From Desulfovibrio sp. (GTDB lineage Bacteria > Desulfobacterota > Desulfovibrionia > Desulfovibrionales > Desulfovibrionaceae), in NCBI RefSeq assembly GCF_019424165.1, contig NZ_JAHZAA010000021.1, positions 30,089 to 43,246 of the forward strand: a stretch of DNA of 13,158 bases, read 5' to 3'. A model generated the notes under the pieces. The model was not told the DNA's origin. It did no database searches and worked only from the letters and a program-made list of their open reading frames with translations. A program made the translations under genes and the position numbers. This document shows positions 1 to 6,463 of this stretch, one piece after another (the stretch's first letter is position 1; the number at the start of each line of letters is the position of its first letter).

Positions 1-52
1 GTTCATGAAATCTTCCAACTGTAGCCAACAAAAGAGAAAAATGACGTTGCAT
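1..52 (-). CDS. Probable GT2 family glycosyltransferase, N-terminal fragment cut by window edge
   Basis: An ATG at 52..50 opens a frame that runs without a stop to the window edge, giving 17 codons that read MQRHFSLLLATVGRFHE. The pattern of hydrophobic strand followed by A-T-x-G-R resembles the first beta strand and nucleotide-binding loop of GT-A fold family 2 glycosyltransferases (for example S-V-V-I-A-T-x-x-R), but 17 residues are too few for a firm call. A GGAAG Shine-Dalgarno-like stretch lies 4-5 bases upstream. The frame follows the wbpD-like gene on the same strand after a 92-base spacer that holds two hairpins. It would be a further transferase in the same polysaccharide operon. The rest of the gene lies outside the window. 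Confidence 0.5.
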   Translation of the reverse strand, partial: MQRHFSLLLATVGRFHE

Positions 53-67
53 AGATCTTCCATGGGG

Positions 68-96
68 TATGCCCTTAAACACATTAAGAGGGCATA
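68..96 (-). other. Inverted repeat (hairpin) between wbpD and the next gene
   Basis: The arms TATGCCCT (68-75) and AGGGCATA (89-96) are perfect 8-base complements. With a 2-base bulge, three further A/T pairs extend the stem towards a small loop. No run of T follows it on either strand, so it is not a standard intrinsic terminator. On the minus-strand transcript it lies just upstream of the start at 52 and just downstream of a second hairpin. It could stabilise or process the intercistronic mRNA; that role is inferred. Confidence 0.5.
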
Positions 97-101
97 GCGC
101 G

Positions 102-133
102 ACCTGGCTTCTGTTCAGAGAAGACAGGTTTTT
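102..133 (+). terminator. Terminator-like hairpin with T run, pointing along the plus strand
   Basis: Arms at 102-112 and 119-129 form an 11-base stem with one mismatch around the 6-base loop GTTCAG. On the plus strand a run of five T (129-133) follows, the layout of a rho-independent terminator. On the minus strand, where all the genes lie, the hairpin is preceded by A residues and followed by GCGCTATG, so it would not stop the operon efficiently. It may block antisense transcription entering the wbpD-like gene, or simply be an intercistronic structure. Confidence 0.45.
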
Positions 134-144
134 ATCTTTCGTAA

Positions 145-711
145 TCAGTTAGCGTTTGCTTCTGCCAACCCACCATCGCGCTTGATGTACTTCTTATTGC
201 AAAAGGGACAGGTCAATTCTGCATTCAGCTTCTCACCGCAAGCGCACACCCATCCCTGGATTTTGGCCGGACTGCCAAAAACCAAAGCGTGAGCTGGAAC
301 ATCCCGGGTTACAACGGCTCCAGCTCCAACAAAGGCGAATTCCCCAATTGTTACCCCACAAACAATTGTGCTATTGGCGCCTAAAGTCGCCCCTCTTTTG
401 ACTCTGGTCTCCAGGCGCTGGTCAATCTTTTTAATATGGGCCCGCGGATTGATGACGTTGGTAAAAACCATGCTGGGGCCACAAAACACGTCATCTTCAA
501 GTATGACACCCATGTAAATGCTGACGTTATTTTGTATTTTACACCGGTTTCCAATGCTGGCTTCTGCATCGACAAAAACATTTTGCCCTATGTTACAGTT
601 GTTTCCAATGGTTGCCGTGCTTCTGATATGGCAAAAATGCCATATGTTTGTTCCGTCTCCAATTTTAGCGCCAGGGTCAACGTGCGCACTGACGTGGGAA
701 AAATATGGCAT
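145..711 (-). CDS. wbpD: WbpD/WlbB-like UDP-3-amino-GlcNAcA N-acetyltransferase
   Basis: 188 aa. This is a left-handed beta-helix (hexapeptide repeat) acyltransferase: repeats of the I-G-x-x type run from about residue 12 to 140 (IGDG, IGNN, IGQN, IGNR, then a late IGEF coil), and a V-F-G-S-P-A-K exit motif is at 144-150. Family members transfer acetyl from acetyl-CoA to the 3-amino group of UDP-2-acetamido-3-amino-2,3-dideoxy-glucuronate in the cytoplasm. Asn85 in MVFTN sits where the Asn important in Bordetella WlbB is found. The C-terminus carries four cysteines (C156, C158, C168, C171), a small zinc-ribbon-like tail seen in some homologues. The start at 711 is 9 bases after the wbpB-like stop, with an AGG about 8 bases upstream. 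Together with the two genes upstream it completes a WbpB-E-D set. The family call is strong; the exact sugar is inferred from context. Confidence 0.9.
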   Translation of the reverse strand: MPYFSHVSAHVDPGAKIGDGTNIWHFCHIRSTATIGNNCNIGQNVFVDAEASIGNRCKIQNNVSIYMGVILEDDVFCGPSMVFTNVINPRAHIKKIDQRLETRVKRGATLGANSTIVCGVTIGEFAFVGAGAVVTRDVPAHALVFGSPAKIQGWVCACGEKLNAELTCPFCNKKYIKRDGGLAEANAN

Positions 712-720
712 GCTGTTTGC

Positions 721-1788
721 CTATTCCTTATGCCCCAAGCGACATTTTTGAGGCGAAAAATGTAAAAAAACCTCTTTATTTGTTTCAATGGATTCATAGA
801 TGGCCATAATGAGTTCCAAGCTTTTGCGGCCTTCCAATCCGTCTACCAACAAGGATTTGTTGTCTTCAAGGCATGAAACTACGTGGTCATAATATGCTTT
901 ATGCCCAAACCCATATACATCCGGGGGATTGACGGAGTATTTTTCCATCACATCTTCATCTTCGGGAAGCGAAGGATCAAATTGCCATGTTTCCATTTTG
1001 TTGACAGCAAATCCACCGATGACAACGCTTCCCTTTTCTCCCAGAACAGAAAGAGAGCCTTCCAGGTCTTTGGGTCGCGTGGCGGTGGTCGCTTCGATGA
1101 TGCCAAGTGCGCCATTACGAAATTTAAGCAGCGCTATTGCCGTATCTTCTGCTTCTATATTTACCAACGCTGTACGGCTTTTGGCGAAAACACTTTCGAC
1201 ATCACCCAGCATCCATTCCAGCAAGTCAACATGATGACTGGCCTGATTGGTCAAAACTCCGCCATCGAGGGCCCAGGTTCCGCGCCACGCATCTTGATCA
1301 TAGTAGCGTTGTGGCCGGCACCAGCGAACACGAACACTGCCCATGACAAGCTTGCCAAAGCGCCCTGCCAGAAGAGCCTTTCGGGCATGCTGAACAGGGA
1401 CATTAAAGCGATTCTGTTTAACCACAAAAAGCTTGATTCCAGCCTGGTCGCAGACTTTGATCATTTTGTCTGCATCATCCAGGGTTAGAGCCATGGGCTT
1501 TTCAACCAAAATATGCTTTTGGTATTGTGCCAATTCAACGGTGTGGTTGGCATGGTTTCCGCTTTCTGTCAGTACGGCCACAAGGTTAATTTGTTCCCCC
1601 ATGGTTTGCATCATCTCGTGCATATCGGTAAACCATGGCACGCTCCATTGTTCCCCACGGGCCTGGGCTCGTTCGGGATTAATATCGCAAACGCAAGCGA
1701 GACTGGCGTGCTGAATTTTTCCACCACCAAGCAGTTCACAGTGGCGAACGGAAATACGACCGCAACCAACAAGAGCGACACGAATCAT
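721..1788 (-). CDS. wbpB: WbpB/WlbA-like UDP-GlcNAcA 3-dehydrogenase (Gfo/Idh/MocA family)
   Basis: 355 aa from ATG 1788. The N-terminal Rossmann fold starts at once (MIRVALVGCG, with G8-x-G10-x-x-S13). The family E-K-P motif is at 96-98 with catalytic-type Lys97, and the second-domain signature S-H-H-V-D (184-188) contributes the usual His. WbpB/WlbA enzymes oxidise C3 of UDP-GlcNAc-uronic acid using NAD, giving the 3-keto sugar that the aminotransferase next to it uses. The ATG at 1788 is chosen over a TTG at 1803 because GGAGG lies 6 bases before it and because the TTG would put the Shine-Dalgarno inside the gene. The ATG overlaps the TGA of the upstream aminotransferase (ATGA), suggesting translational coupling. 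Other Gfo/Idh sugar dehydrogenases are possible, but the flanking wbpE and wbpD homologues make this assignment likely. Confidence 0.9.
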   Translation of the reverse strand: MIRVALVGCGRISVRHCELLGGGKIQHASLACVCDINPERAQARGEQWSVPWFTDMHEMMQTMGEQINLVAVLTESGNHANHTVELAQYQKHILVEKPMALTLDDADKMIKVCDQAGIKLFVVKQNRFNVPVQHARKALLAGRFGKLVMGSVRVRWCRPQRYYDQDAWRGTWALDGGVLTNQASHHVDLLEWMLGDVESVFAKSRTALVNIEAEDTAIALLKFRNGALGIIEATTATRPKDLEGSLSVLGEKGSVVIGGFAVNKMETWQFDPSLPEDEDVMEKYSVNPPDVYGFGHKAYYDHVVSCLEDNKSLLVDGLEGRKSLELIMAIYESIETNKEVFLHFSPQKCRLGHKE

Positions 1789-2975
1789 AAGGAGCCTCCG
1801 CAAGCTGTAATGAGCGCATTTACGACTAAATATTGGTCATTTTCAGTGAGATATGGGTGCATGGGCAGCGATAATACATTGGCGCACGCAGCTTGAGTAT
1901 GGGGAAAATCATCCGGGGCATAGCCAAGAGATGCAAGGCAACCTTGCGAATGCATTCCCTTGGGGTAGTTTATTGTCGTGGGAATAGCTTTTTGTTTTAA
2001 AGATCGCATGACCGCAGACCTGTCAGCCTGCTCAGGCAAGCGAACCGTATATTGCGCCCAGGTGCTGAACCCTCCGGCAGTGATTTGTGGGGTAACAATA
2101 TTGGGGGAAGCTTTTTGTAACAGGGCTGTGTAACGGTTGGCGACCTCTTCGCGCAATCTCAGTTCGTCAGCAAAGATTTCTAGTTTTGCAAGAAGAATGG
2201 CTGCCTGGAGCGTGTCAAGTCTACCGTTGTAACCCAAACGTATATTGTCGTTTTTATTCTGGGCGTCAACCCTTCCGTGATAGCGCAAAGAATCCACAAT
2301 TGCAGCCAGTTCGGCATCATTGGTAAAAACGGCACCCCCGTCGCCATAACAACCCAGAGGTTTGGCCGGAAAAAAACTGGTGGTTGCGGCATGGCAACCA
2401 CAGTTGCAAAGTTTGGAGCTTTTGTAGCGCCCGCCAAAGCCCTGCGCGCCGTCTTCAAGCACACGCAGATTATGCGTTTTTGCGATGGGCAACAGGGCAT
2501 CGTAGTCTGCCGGGTTGCCAAAGAGATCCACAACCACAACGGCCCGTGGTTGCAATGCTCGCTCCATAGCGGCTTGCGGTAGCGGGTGTAGCGATCTGTC
2601 TTGTGCTTGAACGGCGCATATGGCTGCGTTCAAACGGGTGACGTCCAGGTTATATGTATCTGGGCAAATATCGATAAAAATGGGGATGGCACCCGTTTTT
2701 GCAATCGCTTCAGCCGTGGAAATAAAAGAAAGTGGTGTTGTAAAAACAGCATCACCTTCCCCAATGTTCCAGGCCGCAAGGACAAGTTCCAGAGCATTGG
2801 TACCAGATGCACAGCCAATGCAGTGTTCGGCTCCAATGAATGCGGCAAGCTTTGTTTCGAGCTCAGAAACTTCAGGGCCCATAATATATTGCCCATGCTC
2901 AAGTACAGTGGCGATGCGTGTGTCGATACTGTTTTTTATGCGAACCTGTTGGGCTTTCAAGTCTACAAATTCCAT
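1785..2975 (-). CDS. wbpE: WbpE/WlbC-like DegT/DnrJ/EryC1 sugar aminotransferase
   Basis: 396 aa, a usual to slightly long size for the DegT/DnrJ/EryC1/StrS family of PLP-dependent nucleotide-sugar aminotransferases. Visible motifs are GTNAL (58-62, PLP phosphate loop), L-E-D-G-A-Q (173-178, Asp175 to the PLP nitrogen) and SFFPAKPLG, with Lys205 as the Schiff-base lysine, followed by a G-D-G-G stretch. WbpE homologues use glutamate to aminate UDP-3-keto-GlcNAcA at C3. Two local oddities are a stretch of about 25 residues after residue 118, rich in Ala and Gln, that looks like an insertion, and three closely spaced cysteines (190, 192, 194) just before the PLP lysine. The ATG at 2975 has AAGGA upstream at a reasonable distance. 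It is the first gene after a 316-base gap, so it probably begins a transcription unit with wbpB and wbpD. Confidence 0.9.
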   Translation of the reverse strand: MEFVDLKAQQVRIKNSIDTRIATVLEHGQYIMGPEVSELETKLAAFIGAEHCIGCASGTNALELVLAAWNIGEGDAVFTTPLSFISTAEAIAKTGAIPIFIDICPDTYNLDVTRLNAAICAVQAQDRSLHPLPQAAMERALQPRAVVVVDLFGNPADYDALLPIAKTHNLRVLEDGAQGFGGRYKSSKLCNCGCHAATTSFFPAKPLGCYGDGGAVFTNDAELAAIVDSLRYHGRVDAQNKNDNIRLGYNGRLDTLQAAILLAKLEIFADELRLREEVANRYTALLQKASPNIVTPQITAGGFSTWAQYTVRLPEQADRSAVMRSLKQKAIPTTINYPKGMHSQGCLASLGYAPDDFPHTQAACANVLSLPMHPYLTENDQYLVVNALITACGGSL

Positions 2976-3291
2976 GCAGAGTTCCTTTTGAAGTCAAATG
3001 ATAATTCATCGTAGAGCAACATCCAGCGAAAAGTTTAATGTAAAATTTATGTGGATGGCTTGTTTGTCAATGTATGAGTATATAAAATTTCCTTTTTTTT
3101 GACCATGGCTTATTCTCGCCCAAGAGCGATTTGGCCCGCAGGGCAAAGAGCTATATGCCAGCGTCTTATTTTTATCCACTGGCTCCAACACACAGAAAAA
3201 ACAAGAACAGACCACATACCTAACGTGGGATTCAAGGATCTAAAATTATGTTAAAGTCGGTTTGATTTTCGAATTTGGGCTATTGCCAGAT
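2976..3291. other. 316-base AT-rich gap between two gene blocks
   Basis: No convincing gene is seen here. A GTG-started frame at 3215..3006 has no good ribosome binding site and a composition unlike its neighbours, so I do not call it. The part next to wbpE is very AT-rich and holds candidate minus-strand promoters (3077-3105, and a TTGACA at 3065-3070). A GC-rich imperfect hairpin (3130-3147, TTTGGCCC / GGGCAAA) has no T run after it on the minus strand, so I do not call a terminator. The gap probably separates the GT/small-molecule block from the wbpEBD block. Confidence 0.6.
3077..3105 (-). promoter_or_regulatory. Candidate sigma-70 promoter for wbpE-wbpB-wbpD
   Basis: On the minus strand TGGTCA (3105..3100, 4/6 to TTGACA) is followed after 17 bases by TATACT (3082..3077, 5/6 to TATAAT). 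The spacer is A/T-rich, with a run of eight A. Transcription would start near 3070, leaving a leader of about 95 bases. A second possibility overlaps downstream: a perfect TTGACA (3070..3065) with TAAATT (3049..3044), but its 15-base spacing is poor. Both are judged by eye only. Confidence 0.4.
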
Positions 3292-4380
3292 CTATTGAGA
3301 TGAAGAAAACCAACTCTGCAACGTAGCTATTTTTCTTTTTTCGAAGGAAACAGCGTCAATATACGGTGTACTTTCCTGGTGCGAGACTATTTTTGTTGCA
3401 TTCTCCGCCACAAAACTACGCAATTTCATCAAAATTTCTGGCTTGTCGCCGCCCCATTCACTGGAGGGCGTGTAGCAAACCCATGAGGGAGTATGATCTA
3501 AAAAAGCACTGTCCTGGCACCCCAAGATTACTGGCAATCCTGCTGCGATGTACTCTCGAACCTTAAGAGGGCTGGCTTCAGAAATATTTTTTCTGAAAAA
3601 AGCCAGAGATCCAATGCCAATGTGGCTACGAGCATAAAGCCGGGACAATTGGGAAGGAGGCAAATAGCCATAAAAACTCATATTGGGGGGAGCATCCGCA
3701 AGCGCATCCGGCCCCACAACATGAAAATCATATTCGGGCAGGCTGCGAGCCAGACGTGGCAACATATCCACACCATGCCACGCTTGGCTTGGCGTGCCCA
3801 TAAAAAGCAGCGCGGTTCGCTCTGTCGCAGTGGGGACACGCTTACACACCGGATGCTGTGCAAGGTCGATAACATTTGGAGAAACTATTTTTCGCTCACA
3901 AGGCACGCGGGGAAACAGCTTGATAAAATTGGAAGAAACACAAACACAGCCACCGAGATGCTTTTCCAGATAGCCCGAAGTTGCTTTATTGATCCAAAAA
4001 GCGGCGCGACGCTTCAGCGAAGCCTGACTTTCCAGCTTTAATTCTGCGTCAATATCAGCGTTGATTTCAAGAATGATTTTTCCTGAAAACCGTTTGGCAA
4101 TTTGTAAAATCTGCGGACCCGCGATTTCATGACGCAGGTAAACAATATCGGGATCAAAGGCGACAATGTCCCGAAATATTTCAGTGTTGTAGCTGCATGT
4201 GGGCATTCCCCCAATGGGGTAAGGCTTCCCACCAGGGACGTCCAGGCCGGGTATTGCGCGAAAAAATAAGGAGACTTCCACCCCAGGAAGAGTCTTCCAC
4301 ACGGCCAGTTGGGATTCAATCTTTCGGAAAACCCCGTTGAAAAAACGGTTACCGAAGGCGGCGACATACGCGATTTTCAT
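3292..4380 (-). CDS. GT4-like (GT-B fold) glycosyltransferase
   Basis: 362 aa. The layout is that of a two-domain GT-B retaining glycosyltransferase: an N-terminal domain beginning MKIAYVAAFGNRFFNG, an acceptor-side H-E at 84-85, and a C-terminal nucleotide-sugar domain. The family E-x7-E motif is seen at 268-276 (Glu268 in SEASPLK and Glu276 in REYIAAGLPVI). LLFMGTPSQAWHG (191-203) is the usual start of the C-terminal domain. No signal peptide or membrane segment is obvious, so it probably acts on the cytoplasmic face of the inner membrane, adding a sugar to a lipid-linked repeat unit. The donor cannot be told from sequence. It follows the GT2 gene by 20 bases and has only a weak Shine-Dalgarno (GCAAAGCAG), so its translation may depend on the upstream gene. 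Confidence 0.85.
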   Translation of the reverse strand: MKIAYVAAFGNRFFNGVFRKIESQLAVWKTLPGVEVSLFFRAIPGLDVPGGKPYPIGGMPTCSYNTEIFRDIVAFDPDIVYLRHEIAGPQILQIAKRFSGKIILEINADIDAELKLESQASLKRRAAFWINKATSGYLEKHLGGCVCVSSNFIKLFPRVPCERKIVSPNVIDLAQHPVCKRVPTATERTALLFMGTPSQAWHGVDMLPRLARSLPEYDFHVVGPDALADAPPNMSFYGYLPPSQLSRLYARSHIGIGSLAFFRKNISEASPLKVREYIAAGLPVILGCQDSAFLDHTPSWVCYTPSSEWGGDKPEILMKLRSFVAENATKIVSHQESTPYIDAVSFEKRKIATLQSWFSSSQ

Positions 4381-4400
4381 TACTGCTTTGCCAGTGCTTG

Positions 4401-5417
4401 TTACGTGTCATTTTTGGGCATTAAGCCCAGAGGATTTAAAATATACTTGCGGCCCAATCGTCTAAGTCCAATCCTGACAAGCTCTTTAATCGGCTTTTTT
4501 GACGAGCGCCACAACAGTGGCGCAGGCAGCGTCTGCCAACCTTCTCGCAAAATGGCGAAAGCCTTGCGCCAGCTTCGCACATCCGCATGCGCATAGAAAC
4601 TCATGGCATATCCTTCTGCAAGAAACGTTTCACCGGTTCCATACCGCTCAAACAGGGTCGGTCTATCTACGAGAATACGCTTGCGGATACTGTATTCGTG
4701 AAAATCACTTTTTGCAGACATGGAATCGTCATGCCGCCGATACAGCATCAAACAGACCGGAACGTGAGCAACTTTAAGAGGAGAAACGTATTCAGCCGCA
4801 TGTAGCCAAAATTCCCAATCCATACTCCCTTTGCGTATTTCCTCTGCCGTGGAGTAGCCGCCTGTCGCGTCCCAAAGCGCACGCTTGACAAGGGATTGGC
4901 TAATAATCCAGTTTTTGAGTGTGAGCGACCTCTCATCTTTGACGTCGCCCTTCCACACGGCAAGGCTGGAACCAAAGCACTGCAGGTCATACATGACAAT
5001 ATCTGGGGATGAGTTATCAAGTGCTGTGGAAACCAGCATGTGTAAAAACCAGGGGTGCATGATGTCGTCCGGATCAAAGCATACTATGTATTCCCCGCGC
5101 GACATGGCAAAAGCTGCATTTCGAGCTGTTCCCGCGCCAGAATTTTGCTCCAGCTGCGCAAAATGAATCCTGGAGTCACCGTAGGCAGCCACAATGGCTT
5201 CCGCGCCACCACTTGGCGAACAATCATCGACAAGAAGCAGTTCCCAATTGGTATACGTCTGCGCTATGAGGGCATCAAGGAATTCGGGCAAGTATTTTTC
5301 GCAATTATAATGCCCCATAATGATAGATACCAGGGGCTCATCTGCAATTTCCGGCAGTTCGAGGCCGTCAAAATGCGGCTGGAATAGCTTTTTGTATTCT
5401 TCTTTCATCTGTAGCAA
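4401..5417 (-). CDS. GT2 family glycosyltransferase, downstream copy of a tandem pair
   Basis: 338 aa from a TTG start. This is a GT-A fold family 2 transferase: strand PLVSIIMGHYN (28-38), LLVDDCS with Asp64-Asp65 for UDP binding, and FDPDD (114-118) as the D-x-D metal site. M-D-W-E-F-W (199-204) lies in the acceptor/base region, followed by a basic C-terminus. The TTG at 5417 is preferred to the ATG at 5408 because GGAG (5429..5426) is 8 bases from the TTG but 17 from the ATG. The next gene upstream is a paralogue with the same domain order and the shared motifs DPDDIMHPW and VAHVP, so the pair arose by duplication. It probably transfers a sugar from a nucleotide donor to the growing repeat unit at the inner membrane. 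Donor and linkage are unknown. Confidence 0.88.
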   Translation of the reverse strand: MLQMKEEYKKLFQPHFDGLELPEIADEPLVSIIMGHYNCEKYLPEFLDALIAQTYTNWELLLVDDCSPSGGAEAIVAAYGDSRIHFAQLEQNSGAGTARNAAFAMSRGEYIVCFDPDDIMHPWFLHMLVSTALDNSSPDIVMYDLQCFGSSLAVWKGDVKDERSLTLKNWIISQSLVKRALWDATGGYSTAEEIRKGSMDWEFWLHAAEYVSPLKVAHVPVCLMLYRRHDDSMSAKSDFHEYSIRKRILVDRPTLFERYGTGETFLAEGYAMSFYAHADVRSWRKAFAILREGWQTLPAPLLWRSSKKPIKELVRIGLRRLGRKYILNPLGLMPKNDT

Positions 5418-5425
5418 GTATTTTT

Positions 5426-5429
5426 CTCC
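5426..5429 (-). promoter_or_regulatory. Shine-Dalgarno GGAG that decides a TTG start
   Basis: GGAG on the minus strand lies 8 bases before TTG at 5417..5415 and 17 bases before the nearest ATG (5408). The ATG has no purine-rich stretch at a normal distance, so the gene is read as starting at TTG. Confidence 0.6.
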
Positions 5430-5433
5430 GAGA

Positions 5434-6444
5434 TCATGAATTATCCCGCACGTGGATGCCCAAAGCTCGGAACAGGGGGCGTTTCACATGGATGCTCAAC
5501 GCAGTTCTGGCTTTTTGGACCCCCCAGCGTGCAAGCGTTATACTGTAGAGACGAAAGGGGATTTTTTTTCCCCCTTCCCATAAAACAAGCGCCATCTTTC
5601 GCCATTTTCCCGCAACTGCCAGAGCAAAGACAGTTTTCGCATATCCTTGGGCAAGGAACTGCTGGGCTGTGCCGTAACGGGCGAAAATGGACGGGTGATC
5701 CGCAATAATGCGAGAACGGATCTCGTATTCATAATGATCGCTTTTACTACAGAGCGCCGTCGGGTGTTGCCGATATAAAAAAGTCGGCAGGGGAACATGG
5801 GCCACTGTCAAGGGCGCACACTTCTCAAAGCAGTGCAGCCAGAACTCCCAGTCCTGACTGCCAAAGCGAATTTCCGGCGCTGCGCTCTGGCCACCGGTTG
5901 CCAGCCATAATTTGCGTTTGGTCAGCGACTGCCCCGGAATCCACTGTTGTGTCGTCAGTTCGCGTTCCGTCCGAACAACAGATGTTCTGTGCGCTGTTTT
6001 TGCACCAAAGCAAATAAGGTTCATCATGACGATGTCGGGGGATTTACTGGAAAGTGCCTCGGCCATTAAGGCTTGCAAATGCCACGGGTGCATAATGTCG
6101 TCCGGATCAAAACACAGCACATACTCGCCGCTGGACATATGAAAACCAACAGTTCGCGCCACCGCACCGCCGCTATTATTTTCCAGCCTGTGAAATTTAA
6201 TGCGCGTATCATTATGCCGTTTGACAGCCTCCTCGGCTATCCCGTCCGGAGAGGCGTCGTCCACAAACAGCATTTCCCAATTTTCGTAAGTCTGTGCAAA
6301 AACAGACTCCAAAAATTCTTCAAGGTATTGGGCGTTGTTGTAATATGGCGTAATAATGGAAACAAGCGGTTTTTCCCCCGCTATTTCCGGAAAAGGCGCA
6401 TTTTCAAAATGCGGCCGTAAAAGCGCTTCATATTCTGGTTTCAC
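5434..6444 (-). CDS. GT2 family glycosyltransferase, upstream copy of a tandem pair
   Basis: 336 aa from a GTG start (6444..6442), with AGGAA (6457..6453) 8 bases upstream. GT-A fold motifs: PLVSIITPYYN (26-36), FVDDASPDG with Asp62-Asp63, CFDPDD (111-116) as the D-x-D metal site, and Q-D-W-E-F-W (197-202). The N-terminal 20 residues (M-K-P-E-Y-E, P-H-F, P-E-I-A-G) align with those of the next gene, showing that both copies share an extension before the catalytic domain. The spacing between motifs is also the same. The two proteins have clearly diverged outside the motifs, so they probably use different donors or acceptors. The gene starts about 20 bases after the stop of the decarboxylase-like gene, consistent with one operon. 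Confidence 0.88.
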   Translation of the reverse strand: MKPEYEALLRPHFENAPFPEIAGEKPLVSIITPYYNNAQYLEEFLESVFAQTYENWEMLFVDDASPDGIAEEAVKRHNDTRIKFHRLENNSGGAVARTVGFHMSSGEYVLCFDPDDIMHPWHLQALMAEALSSKSPDIVMMNLICFGAKTAHRTSVVRTERELTTQQWIPGQSLTKRKLWLATGGQSAAPEIRFGSQDWEFWLHCFEKCAPLTVAHVPLPTFLYRQHPTALCSKSDHYEYEIRSRIIADHPSIFARYGTAQQFLAQGYAKTVFALAVAGKWRKMALVLWEGGKKIPFRLYSITLARWGVQKARTALSIHVKRPLFRALGIHVRDNS

Positions 6445-6463
6445 AGATATTATTCCTGGCTCG

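Noticed and set aside
883..1488. Plus-strand open frame (201 codons) opposite the wbpB-like gene
   Set aside because: Fully covered by a strong minus-strand gene with catalytic motifs; no domain pattern in the antisense product.
1789..1803. TTG start 5 codons upstream for the wbpB-like protein
   Set aside because: It would place the GGAGG inside the gene; the ATG at 1788 has ideal spacing and begins at the Rossmann strand.
3130..3147. GC-rich hairpin as terminator of the upstream block
   Set aside because: Stem is short and bulged and no T run follows on the minus strand.
3006..3215. Small minus-strand frame of 69 codons in the gap before wbpE
   Set aside because: GTG start without a proper ribosome binding site, no recognisable pattern, and it overlaps the likely promoter.
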